The notes: generated by a model not told the origin, from the sequence alone. A DNA stretch of 64,000 bases from Streptomyces harbinensis (GCF_900116145.1 NZ_FPAB01000006.1:1-64000); one strand, 5' to 3'; positions 27,236 through 35,989 are shown, counted from the stretch's first letter. Numbers and translations are program-made.

Positions 27236-27484
27236 GTGACCGAAGCGACTCCCCTGATCCTGGTGCTGCCCGACCGCGACGCCGCCGAGGAGGTGGCCGC
27301 CGAACTCACCGACCGCTTCCCGCTGCCCACCGAACCACAACTGGTCCGGGAGGCCCTGGCCGGCGAGGACGACGCGGAGGACGCCCAGTGGCTGGTGGTC
27401 CTGGAGGACCCACCGTCCACCGTCGACCCGGCGGCCCTCGCCTCCCTCGCCGAGGAACACGACGGCTGGCTGGAGCGGTCCTAG
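27236..27484 (+). CDS. Small acidic conserved protein, unknown function (82 aa)
   Basis: An 82-aa acidic protein starting with GTG at 27236 (VTEATPLILVLPDRDAAEEVAAEL). The balanced composition, the beta-alpha pattern at the N-terminus (ILVLPDRDAAEEVAAEL) and normal codon use argue for a real gene. It is divergent from holA, with a 53-bp gap. An ATG 7 bases upstream is followed at once by a stop, so GTG is the likely start. Function unknown. Confidence 0.65.
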   Translation: MTEATPLILVLPDRDAAEEVAAELTDRFPLPTEPQLVREALAGEDDAEDAQWLVVLEDPPSTVDPAALASLAEEHDGWLERS

Positions 27485-28005
27485 GACGTTGACCGGGGAG
27501 ATCGGCAACGCGCCCGGCCCGCCGGTCACGACACACCCCCGCCCCGGCCCCCGTCGCAGCGCAAGCGCGACTCCCTGTCCCGGCCGACCCCGCACAAGGA
27601 CGCCCGAACCCCGACGGCAAGCCCGGACGGGGTACCGGCACCGGTCCCGCTGTCCTCCCTCCGGGTGGCGGACACCCCGCCCCGGGTGACCGGGCCGCCG
27701 ACATCCCCCACCCCGGCCGGACCGTCACCTCCCTCGCCCCCACCCGGAACACGGCCCTCATCGAGCCCAGCGCCGCCCGATGCCACCCCCGCACCCTGCG
27801 CGCCCGGCCGGAGGAGAACGAACTCGCCACCCGCCCCCTGATGAAGAACGGCACCTGGCTGGTCCGGCCGCAGCACGCCCCGTGACCCCCGAGCACGGCG
27901 ACGAAGCCCGCCGCACGGTGCACTTCGTCCACGCCTCGACCCGGCACCCCCGGGACACCGACCGCTGAGCCGGCCTCCCCGGACCACTCCCCCGGGGCCG
28001 TCCGG
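27485..28005. other. Probable decayed or inserted segment between the 82-aa gene and comEC
   Basis: About 520 bases without a convincing complete gene. On the plus strand two short frames look protein-like. One ends in TRPLMKNGTWLVRPQHAP just before a stop at 27885. The other starts at the overlapping GTG and ends in VHFVHASTRHPRDTDR before a stop at 27968. They may be remnants of lost genes. On the minus strand the comEC frame stays open through the whole segment but encodes Gly/Arg-rich sequence unlike ComEC. The natural comEC end is expected near 28,000. Confidence 0.4.
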
Positions 28006-30360
28006 GCCCGCCGTGACGGCCAGTGCGCCGTGCAGATCGGTGCGCAGCACCGTGGCGCCCACCGCGTCCAGGGCGTCCAGGGTGCGCTGGGCAGGGTGGC
28101 CGTAGCTGTTGTCCGCGCCCACCGGGATCAGCGCCAGGCCGGGGCGCAGCCGCTCCAGCAGCGGGGCGTACTGCTCGCCCGAGCCGTGGTGGGCGACCTT
28201 CAGCACCGCCACCTCGCCGAGCCCCGGGTGTGCCTCCAGCAGCCGCCGCTGCGCAGGCGGTTCCAGATCGCCGGGGAGCAGGACCGTCACCCCGGCCGTG
28301 CGCACCAGCAGCGTCACGCTCGCGTCGTTCGCCCCGAGCCCCTGCTCCGCCGCGTCCGGAGGCGGCCACAGCACTTCCCAGCTCAGCTCCTCCCCGACCG
28401 CGCCCCCGGCACCGGCGCCCACCGGCAGCACGGGCACGCCCTCGTCCGCCGCCACCCGGGCCACGAACGCGGCCTGATCGGGGTCCTCCTCCACCGGCGA
28501 GACCTGGATCGCGTCCACCGCACGGCCCCGCAACACCCCCGGCAGCCCGGCCACATGGTCGGCGTGGAAGTGGCTCAGCACCAGCAGCGGGATGTGCCGC
28601 ACCCCCAGCTCGCGCAGACAGCGGTCCGCCGCCACCGGGTCGGGACCGGCGTCCACCACCACCGCCGTGCCGTCCCCGGCGGCCAGCGCCAGCGCGTCGC
28701 CCTGCCCCACATCGCACACCACCAGCCGCCAGCCCGGCGGCGGCCAGCCGGTGAGCGTCCGGCTCAGCCGCTCCACCGGTGCGGGCCGCAGGACCGCCGC
28801 GAGCAACAGCAGCGCACAGCCGGCGCCCAGCAGCGGGCGGCGCAGCGCCCGCCGCAGCAGCGCCACCACCGCCACCGTCAGCACCCCCAGCAGCGCGGCC
28901 CCGGCCCAGCCGCCGGGCCAGCCCAGTTCGGCCCCGGGCAGCCCGGCCCCGGCCCGGGCGATCCAGGCGATCGCCCCGGCCGGCCAGCCCGCCGTCCAGG
29001 CCAGCACCTCGGCGACCGGCATGGCCACCGGGGCGCACACCAGCGCGGCCCAGCCCAGCACCAGCGCCGGGGCGAAGGCGAGTTCGGCCAGCAGATTCGC
29101 CGGCACGGCGACCAGGCTGATCCGCTCGGTGAACACCGCCACCACCGGAGCGCACACCACCTGCGCCGCCCCGGCCGCCGCCAGCCCTTCCGCGAGGCGC
29201 CCCGGCACCCCCCGGGCGCGCAGCGCGGCGCTCCACCGCGGTGCGAGCGTCAGCAGCGCGCCGGTGGCCAGCACCGACAGCAGAAAGCCGAACGACCGGG
29301 AGAGCGTGGGGTCGTACAGCACCAGCAGCAGCGCGGCGGCGGCCAGGGCCGGCAGCAGCGAACGGCGCCGCCCGGTGGCGAGCGCCAGCAGCGCGATCCC
29401 GCCGCACACGGCCGCCCGCAGCACGCTGGGGCCCGGCCGGCAGATGAGGACGAACCCCACCAGCAGTCCGCCGCCCAGCACGGCCGTGCTGCGCAGCCCG
29501 ATCCCCAGCCGCCCGGCCAGTCCGCCCCGCTCGGCGCGCCCCGCCGAACCGGCCGGTCCGATCAGCACGAACAGGACGATCGCGAGATGGGCGCCGCTGA
29601 CCACGATGATGTGGGTGAGATCGGTGGCCTGGACCGCCTCCCGCAGCTCGGGCGTGATCCGCGAGGCGTCGCCGATGACCAGCGCCGGCACCAGGGCCCG
29701 CGCATCCTCCGGCAGCCCGTCCGTGGCCTCGCGCAGCGACTGGCGCAGCAGCCCGGCGAACCGCTGGCCACCGCTCGGCTCGGCGGTGATCCGGGGCGGA
29801 CCGTCGCCCAGGACGCGCAGCACCGCCGCGAACTCACTGCCCCGTCCGGGCATCGGCTCGTCCGTCCTGGCCTCCACCAGCAGCCGGGTGGAGGGCAGCA
29901 CGGCCGCCCACTCCGCCAGGTGTCCGGCGGCCGGCCGGGCGACCACCACGACCGGATCGCCCCGGTCGGTCGCGCCCGTCATGACGACCGCCTCGCCCCG
30001 CTGCGTCGCGGCCACCTTGGGGTCGCCGCCGATCTCCACCTCGACGGTGGTGCGTTCGCCGGTCGACTGCGCGAGCGGGCTGCCGCGTACCGCCGCGCCG
30101 TGCAGCGCGGCCACCACCGCTCCGGCGGCGGCAGAGGCCAGCGCCATGGCCACGGCCACCCACAGCCCCGAGCGGGAGCACGCCAGCACCGCCACGGCCA
30201 GCAGCGCCGACCCGCCGGCCGCCCACAGGGCCACCACCAGTGGCCCGTCCAGCGCCGCCGCGGCGGCGGCCCAGGCCGTCCCGGCGGGCGCCACCAGCCG
30301 CAGATCCGCCGCCCGGTCGGGCGGTGCCGTGCCGGTGGCCGGCGGCTCAGAGCGTGACAC
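27526..30360 (-). CDS. ComEC/Rec2-type membrane protein, with an unusual C-terminal extension
   Basis: DNA-uptake channel-type protein (competence family; role in Streptomyces unclear), 944 aa as read. An N-terminal region with two or more membrane segments and an OB-like domain is followed by the Competence membrane domain (HIIVVSGAHLAIVLFVL through about residue 500). A C-terminal metallo-beta-lactamase domain follows (LVLSHFHADHVAGLPG near 28,550, and VAHHGSGEQYAPLL). After VLRTDLHGALAVTA (about 28,010) the frame continues for some 160 Gly/Arg-rich residues that do not resemble the family, which usually ends there. GTG start at 30360 overlaps the comEA stop by 14 bases. Confidence 0.8.
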   Translation of the reverse strand: MSRSEPPATGTAPPDRAADLRLVAPAGTAWAAAAAALDGPLVVALWAAGGSALLAVAVLACSRSGLWVAVAMALASAAAGAVVAALHGAAVRGSPLAQSTGERTTVEVEIGGDPKVAATQRGEAVVMTGATDRGDPVVVVARPAAGHLAEWAAVLPSTRLLVEARTDEPMPGRGSEFAAVLRVLGDGPPRITAEPSGGQRFAGLLRQSLREATDGLPEDARALVPALVIGDASRITPELREAVQATDLTHIIVVSGAHLAIVLFVLIGPAGSAGRAERGGLAGRLGIGLRSTAVLGGGLLVGFVLICRPGPSVLRAAVCGGIALLALATGRRRSLLPALAAAALLLVLYDPTLSRSFGFLLSVLATGALLTLAPRWSAALRARGVPGRLAEGLAAAGAAQVVCAPVVAVFTERISLVAVPANLLAELAFAPALVLGWAALVCAPVAMPVAEVLAWTAGWPAGAIAWIARAGAGLPGAELGWPGGWAGAALLGVLTVAVVALLRRALRRPLLGAGCALLLLAAVLRPAPVERLSRTLTGWPPPGWRLVVCDVGQGDALALAAGDGTAVVVDAGPDPVAADRCLRELGVRHIPLLVLSHFHADHVAGLPGVLRGRAVDAIQVSPVEEDPDQAAFVARVAADEGVPVLPVGAGAGGAVGEELSWEVLWPPPDAAEQGLGANDASVTLLVRTAGVTVLLPGDLEPPAQRRLLEAHPGLGEVAVLKVAHHGSGEQYAPLLERLRPGLALIPVGADNSYGHPAQRTLDALDAVGATVLRTDLHGALAVTAGPDGPGGVVRGGRLSGRCPGGAGSRRGRSAPCGGLRRRARGSRGVLRPDQPGAVLHQGAGGEFVLLRPGAQGAGVASGGAGLDEGRVPGGGEGGDGPAGVGDVGGPVTRGGVSATRREDSGTGAGTPSGLAVGVRASLCGVGRDRESRLRCDGGRGGGVS

Positions 30361-31195
30361 GGGACTGGAGGTCGCTCAGCCGGCGCTCACCGATGCCGGA
30401 CACGTCGAGCAGCTGATCGACCGAGGTGAATCCACCCCGTTCGGTGCGGTGGGCGATGATGTTCGCCGCGAGGACGGGGCCGACACCCGGCAGGGTCTGC
30501 AACTGTTCGGCGGTGGCCGCGTTGAGGTTCACCGGGCCGCCGACCGCTCCCGGATCGGCGGCCACCGGGTCGGGGGTGACGCCCACCAGGATCTGCTCCC
30601 CGTCGCTCAGCGGCCGGGCGCGGTTGAGCCCGTCGGTGTCGGTGCCGGGCAGCACCCCGCCGGCCGCCTCGACCGCGTCCGCGACCCGGGCGTCCACGGC
30701 CAGGGTCCGCAGCCCGGGGCTGCGCACCTCACCCGCGACGTCGACCACCAGTGTCTCCGGCTCGGCCGCCTGCTCCGCGACCTGCTCGGCGGCGGGCGAG
30801 GGCGCGGCGGCGACCGGCTCCGCACCGGCCGTGACCGTACGCGGCCGTCCCGCCGCGTAGTGGTGCACGGCGAAGCCGGCGGCCACCACCAGGACCACGG
30901 CGAGCGCCGCCAGCGTGCGCGGCTCCACCCCGCACCGGTCCTGGAACCCGAGCCGCAGCCGCTGCCACCGGGACAGCCCGGGAGCGGGCTCCACCGCCGC
31001 CTCCGACGGTGCCTTCGGAGGCGGATCGGGGTGCGGATCCGGATGCGGGTCGGGCGGCTGCCGCCCCGGCCCGGCGACCGGGGTGAGCGGCCCCGCACCA
31101 CGGATCGTCGGGGGCGGGAACAGGACGGCGGCACGGACGGACGGCTGCCGGCCTTCCTCGTGCGTACGGATGCGGGTCGCGCTGTGATTCCTCAT
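30347..31195 (-). CDS. ComEA-type helix-hairpin-helix DNA-binding protein
   Basis: Membrane-anchored DNA-binding protein of the ComEA family, 282 aa. The order is a cytoplasmic Pro-rich stretch, a single membrane segment (AALAVVLVVAAGFAVHHY), a SLBB-like domain (LVVDVAGEVRSPGL, AVEAAGG) and a C-terminal pair of helix-hairpin-helix motifs (VNLNAATAEQLQTLPGVGP, DQLLDVSGIGERRLSDLQ). Start chosen at ATG 31195 (MRNHSATRIRTHEEG); the frame opens at 31285 but the extra part is unlike the family. Overlaps comEC by 14 bases. Two DnaA-box-like sites lie 50-80 bases upstream. Confidence 0.88.
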   Translation of the reverse strand: MRNHSATRIRTHEEGRQPSVRAAVLFPPPTIRGAGPLTPVAGPGRQPPDPHPDPHPDPPPKAPSEAAVEPAPGLSRWQRLRLGFQDRCGVEPRTLAALAVVLVVAAGFAVHHYAAGRPRTVTAGAEPVAAAPSPAAEQVAEQAAEPETLVVDVAGEVRSPGLRTLAVDARVADAVEAAGGVLPGTDTDGLNRARPLSDGEQILVGVTPDPVAADPGAVGGPVNLNAATAEQLQTLPGVGPVLAANIIAHRTERGGFTSVDQLLDVSGIGERRLSDLQSRVTL

Positions 31196-31245
31196 GGCCG
31201 CACCGTACGGACCTTCCGGACCCCTCGGGAAAAGGCCCGAAATTC

Positions 31246-31272
31246 TGTGGAAAACCCGGCCCCTGTGGATAA
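31246..31272 (-). promoter_or_regulatory. Two DnaA-box-like sites upstream of comEA
   Basis: On the minus strand TTATCCACA (31272-31264) and TTTTCCACA (31254-31246) stand 18 bases apart in the same orientation. The first is identical to the E. coli DnaA-box consensus, the second differs by one base. Both are AT-rich 9-mers in a very GC-rich genome and lie in the 120-bp gap between degV and comEA. Confidence 0.5.
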
Positions 31273-31315
31273 CTCCGTCACTCACACGAGTGAGAAAGGG
31301 AGCCGGAAGCAGTCC

Positions 31316-32161
31316 CTATCGCGGCGCGACGACCGCCGCCAGCAGCCCCGGCCCGGTGTGCGCCCCCAGCACCGCGCCCACCTCGCTCACCCGCACCCGG
31401 GCCGCCCCCGGAATCCGGTCCCGCAGCCGCTCCGCGAGCGCCACCGCCCGCTCCTCCGCCGCCAGATGGTGCACGGCCACATCCACCGCGCCGAAACCGG
31501 CGTGCGCGGCGGCCAGCTCCTCCAGCCGGGCGATCGCCTTCCCCGCCGTCCGCACCTTCTCCAGCGGCTCGATCCGCCCCTCCACCAGTTCGAGCAGCGG
31601 CTTCACGGCCAGCGCCGACCCCAGCAGCGCCTGCGCCGCCCCGATCCGCCCACCGCGCCGCAGATGCTCCAGGGTGTCCACGTAGAAGTACGCCCGCGTC
31701 GACTGCGCCCGTTTGACCGCCGCCGCCACCGCCTCATCCGCCGTGCCACCCACCTCGGCGGTCTCCGCGGCGGCCAGCACGCTGAACCCCAGCGCCATCG
31801 CGACCATCGCACTGTCCACCACCCGCACCGGCACCGGAGCCTCCCGCCCCGCCAGCACCGCCGCGTCGTACGTCCCCGAGATCTCCGCCGACAGATGCAG
31901 CGACACCACGGCCTCCGCGCCCGCCTCCGCCGCCCGCCGGTAGGCCGCCGCGAACGTCTCCGGGCTGGGCCGCGACGTGGTCACCGGCAGCCGCTCCCGC
32001 AGTGCCCGCTCCAGCCGCCGCGCCGCCTCCGGCGTCCCGTCCGGCACCGGCTCACCGTCCAGCACCACGGTCAGCGGCACCACCGTGATCCGGTGCCGCT
32101 CCACCTCCGTGAGCGGCAGATGGGCGGTGGAATCCGTGACGATGGCGACAGAGCGGGGCAT
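31316..32161 (-). CDS. DegV family fatty-acid-binding protein
   Basis: DegV/FakB-type two-domain protein that binds a fatty acid, 281 aa. N-terminal VAIVTDSTAHLP, the Thr-Thr-Ser-Arg-Pro-Ser motif VTTSRPSPETF that contacts the carboxylate, and the second-domain stretch HLSAEISGTYDAA are all present. Start at ATG 32161. FakB-type proteins in Firmicutes deliver fatty acids to the FakA kinase; no FakA is visible here, so the cellular role is open. It is separated from comEA by a 120-base gap carrying possible DnaA sites. Confidence 0.9.
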   Translation of the reverse strand: MPRSVAIVTDSTAHLPLTEVERHRITVVPLTVVLDGEPVPDGTPEAARRLERALRERLPVTTSRPSPETFAAAYRRAAEAGAEAVVSLHLSAEISGTYDAAVLAGREAPVPVRVVDSAMVAMALGFSVLAAAETAEVGGTADEAVAAAVKRAQSTRAYFYVDTLEHLRRGGRIGAAQALLGSALAVKPLLELVEGRIEPLEKVRTAGKAIARLEELAAAHAGFGAVDVAVHHLAAEERAVALAERLRDRIPGAARVRVSEVGAVLGAHTGPGLLAAVVAPR

Positions 32162-32184
32162 GATCCGGAGAGTAGCCGACCGCG

Positions 32185-32826
32185 CTAGCCGCGCTCCCCG
32201 GCCCCCGGCCGCTTTCCGCCGCCCTCGATCCCCGGCTCCGGCTCAGCCACCGCGCCCGGCACCGCCCCCGGCCGTTCCTCGGCCGGTGCCCAGTGCCGCA
32301 GCGCACTCGCCTCGACCTCGATCTGCGCGTGCAGCGCGTCGAGCGCGTCCACATCGTGCCGGTGCGCCCGCTCCAGCGCCGCCGAGCGCAGCGAGCCCGC
32401 CGACCGTACGATCCGCTCCGCCCGCTCCCGCAGCGCGGGCAGCCGCGCCGCCACCACCCGGCGGTCCGGCTCCCCGGCCACCAGGGCGCCCAGCTCCCCG
32501 TCCAGCTGGCGCGCGTGCCCGTACAGCTGGTCCAGCAGCGCCAGCGACTCCCGCAGCCCCGGGTCGTCGGCCGCCCCCGTCCGCAGGACACCGCGGGTGC
32601 CCTCCAGCGCGCCCCGCAGTTCCTTGCGGGTACGCGCCACCTCGCCGAGCACGCCGGGCTGCACGGCGCGGGCCGCCAGCGTGGCCTCCGACACCGTGCG
32701 GTTCACCTTGTGCCGCAGCTCACGCCCGGCCCGCTCGGCACGCCGCTTCACCGACCGTGCCGTGCGCACCACCAGCGCCACGAACACCAGGAAGGTCAGC
32801 ACCATCACCGCGACAGCGATCTCCAT
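32185..32826 (-). CDS. Single-span membrane protein with long helical cytoplasmic part, unknown
   Basis: A 213-aa protein with one membrane segment at the very N-terminus (MEIAVAVMVLTFLVFVALVV) followed by a charged, Ala/Arg/Glu-rich region that should be largely helical and possibly coiled-coil. Conserved in the same place beside leuS in Streptomyces as far as I recall, but without a characterised family. The end (GIEGGGKRPGAGERG) is low-complexity. Start ATG 32826. It lies between leuS and degV on the same strand. Confidence 0.75.
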   Translation of the reverse strand: MEIAVAVMVLTFLVFVALVVRTARSVKRRAERAGRELRHKVNRTVSEATLAARAVQPGVLGEVARTRKELRGALEGTRGVLRTGAADDPGLRESLALLDQLYGHARQLDGELGALVAGEPDRRVVAARLPALRERAERIVRSAGSLRSAALERAHRHDVDALDALHAQIEVEASALRHWAPAEERPGAVPGAVAEPEPGIEGGGKRPGAGERG

Positions 32827-32947
32827 CCCACCCTCCTCACTCCCGCCAGCCTAGGCCGACCGGCCCCGAATCGGGACAGGGCCGGACCCGGAACCCTCCC
32901 GGATTCCGGCCCCGGCCCCGCCCCGTACGGCCGTCGTGTCCGCCCGG

Positions 32948-35806
32948 TCAGGCGGGCACGATGTTCACCAGCTTGGGCGCCCGCACGATCACCTTGCGCA
33001 CCGCGCCCCCGCCCAGCGCCGCCACCACACCCGGGTCGGCCAGCGCCAGCGCCTCCAGCTCCGCGTCGGCGATCTGCGGCGGCACCTCCAGCCGCGCCTT
33101 CACCTTGCCCTTGACCTGCACCACGCAGGTGACGGTCTCCTCGACCACGTACGCCGGGTCGGCCACCGGGAAGTCCGCGTGCGCGACGCTGCCGTCGTGG
33201 CCCAGCCGGTGCCACAGTTCCTCGGCGATGTGCGGGGCCAGCGGCGCCGTCAGCAGCACCAGCGTCTCGGCGACCTGGCGCGGCACCGGGCCGCCCCGCT
33301 TGGTCACGTGGTTGTTCAGCTCGGTGATCTTGGCGATCGCCGTGTTGAACCGCAGCGCGTGCAGATCGCGGGTCACCCCGTCCACCGCCCGGTGCAGCGC
33401 CCGCAGCGTCTCCTCGTCCGGGGTGTCCTCCGTCACCGTGACGGCGCCGGTGGTCTCGTCCAGCACATTGCGCCACAGCCGCTGGAGCAGCCGGTACTGC
33501 CCGACCACCGCCCGCGTCTCCCACGGCCGCGAGACGTCCAGCGGGCCCATCGCCATCTCGTACAGCCGCAGCGTGTCCGCCCCGTACTGCGCGGCGATGT
33601 CGTCCGGCGAGATCGCGTTCTTCAGCGACTTGCCGATCTTGCCCAGCTCGCGGGTGACCCGCTCACCGCCCCACCAGTACGTGCCGCCCTCGCGCTCCTC
33701 CACCTCGGCGGCCGGCACCGGGAAGCCGCGCGCGTCACGGTAGACGTACGCCTGGATCATGCCCTGGTTGAACAGCTTGTGGTACGGCTCGGCCGAGGAC
33801 ACATGCCCCAGGTCGAACAGCACCTTGTGCCAGAACCGGGAGTACAGCAGGTGCAGCACCGCGTGCTCCGCGCCGCCGACGTACAGGTCCACGCCCCCGG
33901 TCGGGACGCCCTCGCGCGGGCCCATCCAGTACCGCTCCAGCTCCGGGTCCACCAGCCGCTCGGCGTTGTGCGGGTCCAGGTAGCGCAGGTGGTACCAGCA
34001 GGAGCCGGCCCAGTTGGGCATGGTGTTGGTCTCGCGCCGGTACGGCCTGGGGCCGCGCCCGTCGCCCAGGTCCAGGGTGACGTTGACCCAGTCCTGGTTG
34101 CGGGACAGCGGGGTCTCCGGCTGGGTGTCGGCGTCCTGCGGGTCGAAGGTGCGCGGCGCGTAGTCCTCCACCTCCGGCAGTTCCAGCGGCAGCTGCGACT
34201 CGGGCAGCGCGTGCGCGATGCCGTCCTCGTCGTACACGATGGGGAACGGCTCGCCCCAGTACCGCTGCCGGCTGAACAGCCAGTCCCGCAGCCGGTAGTT
34301 GACGGTGCCCTCGCCCAGGCCGCGGTCGGCCAGCCACGCGGTGACGGCCGCCTTGGCCTCCTCGACGCCCAGCCCGTCCAGCGACACCTCGGGCCCTGCC
34401 GAGTTGACCAGCCGCGCGTCCTTGGCGTTGAACGCGTCGTCCCACTCCGCCGGGTCCGTGCCGCGGCCGTCCGTCGGCTCCACCACGCACCGCATCGGCA
34501 GCTCGAAGGCGCGCGCGAACGCGAAGTCCCGGCTGTCGTGCGCCGGCACCGCCATGATCGCGCCGGTGCCGTAGCCCATCAGCACGTAGTCGGCGATGAA
34601 CACCGGGATCCGCTCGCCGTTGACCGGGTTGGTGGCGTACGCGCCGGTGAACACACCCGTCTTGACCTTGGCGTCCGCCTGCCGCTCCACATCCGACTTG
34701 GCGGCGGCCTGCTTGCGGTACGCGGCCACCGCCGCGCCCGGCGTGGCGTGCCCGCCCGTCCAGGCCTCGCGGGTGCCCTCGGGCCAGGCCGCCGGCACGA
34801 TCGCCTCGATCAGGTGGTGCTCGGGCGCCAGCACCATGTACGTGGCGCCGAACAGCGTGTCCTGACGCGTCGTGAACACCGTGACGGTGCCCCCATCGCC
34901 CGGCTCACCCACCGCGAAGTCGACCCGCGCGCCCTCGGAGCGGCCGATCCAGTTGCGCTGCTGGAGCTTGATGGCCTCGGGCCAGTCGACGGTGTCCAGA
35001 TCGTCGGCCAGCCGGTCCGCGTAGGCGGTGATCCGCATGTTCCACTGGCGCAGCTTGGCCTTGAAGACCGGGAAGTTGCCGCGCTCGGAGCGCCCGTCGG
35101 CGGTGACCTCCTCATTGGCCAGCACGGTGCCCAGCCCCGGGCACCAGTTGACCGGCGCGTCCGAGGCGTACGCCAGCCGGTACCCGCCCAGCACCTCGGC
35201 GCGCTGCGCCGGCGTCAGCTCGCTCCACGGCTCGCCGTCCGGGGTGGCTCGGGTGCCGGCCTCGAACTCGGCGACCAGCTCCGCGATCGGCCGGGCCCGC
35301 CCGGCGTCCTTGTCGTACCAGGAGTTGAAGATCTGGACGAAGATCCACTGGGTCCAGCGGTAATAGTCCGGGTCGATGGTGGCGATGGAACGCCGCTTGT
35401 CGTAGCCCAGACCCAGCCGGCGCAGCTGGCCCTCGTACTTCTCGATGTTGGCCTCGGTGGACACCCGCGGGTGCGTGCCGGTCTGCACGGCGTACTGCTC
35501 GGCCGGCAGCCCGAACGCGTCGTAGCCCAGGGTGTGCAGCACGTTGTGGCCGCTCATCCGCAGGAAGCGCGCGTACACGTCGGTGGCGATGTAGCCCAGC
35601 GGATGCCCGACGTGCAGCCCCGCACCCGAGGGGTACGGGAACATGTCCATGATGAACTTCTTGGGCTTGGCCGCCTGCGCCGGGTCGTCCGCGAGATCAC
35701 CGGACGGGTTCGGGGTGCGGTACGTGCCGTGCTGCTCCCAGTAGTCCTGCCAGCGTGCCTCGATGTCCGCTGCCAGGGCGGCGTCGTACTTCTGTGTCTC
35801 GCTCAT
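32948..35806 (-). CDS. leuS: Leucyl-tRNA synthetase
   Basis: Class I aminoacyl-tRNA synthetase charging tRNA-Leu, 952 aa. HIGH-type motif HVGH at residues 65-68, long CP1 editing domain (including the region PAHDSRDFAFARAF), the signature KIGKS near residue 725 as the KMSKS equivalent, and a C-terminal anticodon-binding domain ending VNIVPA. Start at ATG 35806 (MSETQKYDAA) with GAGG 4 bases upstream; an ATG at 35845 lies inside the terminator hairpin of the leader. The gene is preceded by a 12-codon leucine leader peptide and a terminator, so it is predicted to be controlled by leucyl-tRNA attenuation. Confidence 0.97.
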   Translation of the reverse strand: MSETQKYDAALAADIEARWQDYWEQHGTYRTPNPSGDLADDPAQAAKPKKFIMDMFPYPSGAGLHVGHPLGYIATDVYARFLRMSGHNVLHTLGYDAFGLPAEQYAVQTGTHPRVSTEANIEKYEGQLRRLGLGYDKRRSIATIDPDYYRWTQWIFVQIFNSWYDKDAGRARPIAELVAEFEAGTRATPDGEPWSELTPAQRAEVLGGYRLAYASDAPVNWCPGLGTVLANEEVTADGRSERGNFPVFKAKLRQWNMRITAYADRLADDLDTVDWPEAIKLQQRNWIGRSEGARVDFAVGEPGDGGTVTVFTTRQDTLFGATYMVLAPEHHLIEAIVPAAWPEGTREAWTGGHATPGAAVAAYRKQAAAKSDVERQADAKVKTGVFTGAYATNPVNGERIPVFIADYVLMGYGTGAIMAVPAHDSRDFAFARAFELPMRCVVEPTDGRGTDPAEWDDAFNAKDARLVNSAGPEVSLDGLGVEEAKAAVTAWLADRGLGEGTVNYRLRDWLFSRQRYWGEPFPIVYDEDGIAHALPESQLPLELPEVEDYAPRTFDPQDADTQPETPLSRNQDWVNVTLDLGDGRGPRPYRRETNTMPNWAGSCWYHLRYLDPHNAERLVDPELERYWMGPREGVPTGGVDLYVGGAEHAVLHLLYSRFWHKVLFDLGHVSSAEPYHKLFNQGMIQAYVYRDARGFPVPAAEVEEREGGTYWWGGERVTRELGKIGKSLKNAISPDDIAAQYGADTLRLYEMAMGPLDVSRPWETRAVVGQYRLLQRLWRNVLDETTGAVTVTEDTPDEETLRALHRAVDGVTRDLHALRFNTAIAKITELNNHVTKRGGPVPRQVAETLVLLTAPLAPHIAEELWHRLGHDGSVAHADFPVADPAYVVEETVTCVVQVKGKVKARLEVPPQIADAELEALALADPGVVAALGGGAVRKVIVRAPKLVNIVPA

Positions 35807-35846
35807 GGTCCTCGAAGCTCCATCGGATCGTCTCTGCCACGCCATG

Positions 35847-35870
35847 AAAAAACCCCTCGCACAGGAGGGG
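35847..35870 (-). terminator. Attenuator terminator in the leuS leader
   Basis: On the minus strand CCCCTC, a 6-base loop, GAGGGG, followed directly by TTTTTT. A U-tract terminator is rare in this GC-rich genome and sits between the leader peptide and the leuS start codon, the expected place for an attenuator. Confidence 0.8.
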
Positions 35871-35885
35871 ACCGCCGCGCCGATT

Positions 35886-35913
35886 CCGGCCCCGGCGCAC
35901 CAGCGGGGGCCGG
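35886..35913 (-). promoter_or_regulatory. Pause/antiterminator hairpin region of the leuS attenuator
   Basis: On the minus strand CCGGCCCC (about 35906-35913) can pair with GGGGCCGG (about 35886-35893) around a short loop, directly after the leader-peptide stop codon. Competing pairing between this region and the GC-rich bases just before the terminator would give the usual alternative structures. Folding was judged by eye only. Confidence 0.5.
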
Positions 35914-35920
35914 CGGTGAT

Positions 35921-35959
35921 TCAGCGCGGCCGGCTAAGCAGAAGGCGTACGGCACGCAT
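35921..35959 (-). CDS. Leucine leader peptide upstream of leuS (12 aa)
   Basis: A 12-codon frame encoding MRAVRLLLSRPR followed by TGA, with three consecutive leucine codons (CTT, CTG, CTT). The first and third are rare here, which makes the ribosome sensitive to charged tRNA-Leu. The peptide closely resembles Streptomyces leucine leader peptides as I remember them. The ATG begins 6 bases after a TAGTCT -10-like box, so the mRNA is probably leaderless. Stalling at the Leu codons would prevent the terminator at 35847-35870 from forming and raise leuS expression. Confidence 0.82.
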   Translation of the reverse strand: MRAVRLLLSRPR

Positions 35960-35965
35960 GGGCCC

Positions 35966-35971
35966 AGACTA
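35966..35971 (-). promoter_or_regulatory. Probable -10 box of the leuS leader promoter
   Basis: TAGTCT on the minus strand ends 6 bases before the leader-peptide ATG, predicting a leaderless transcript. No good -35 is visible; the upstream terminator of tRNA-Ala ends at 35990. Confidence 0.45.
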
Positions 35972-35989
35972 CCGCACGGACCACAACCG

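Noticed and set aside
28592..32188. 1,198-codon open frame on the plus strand
   Set aside because: Antisense to comEC, comEA and degV; Ser/Ala/Arg/Pro-rich with no domain. GC-rich codon bias leaves such frames open by chance.
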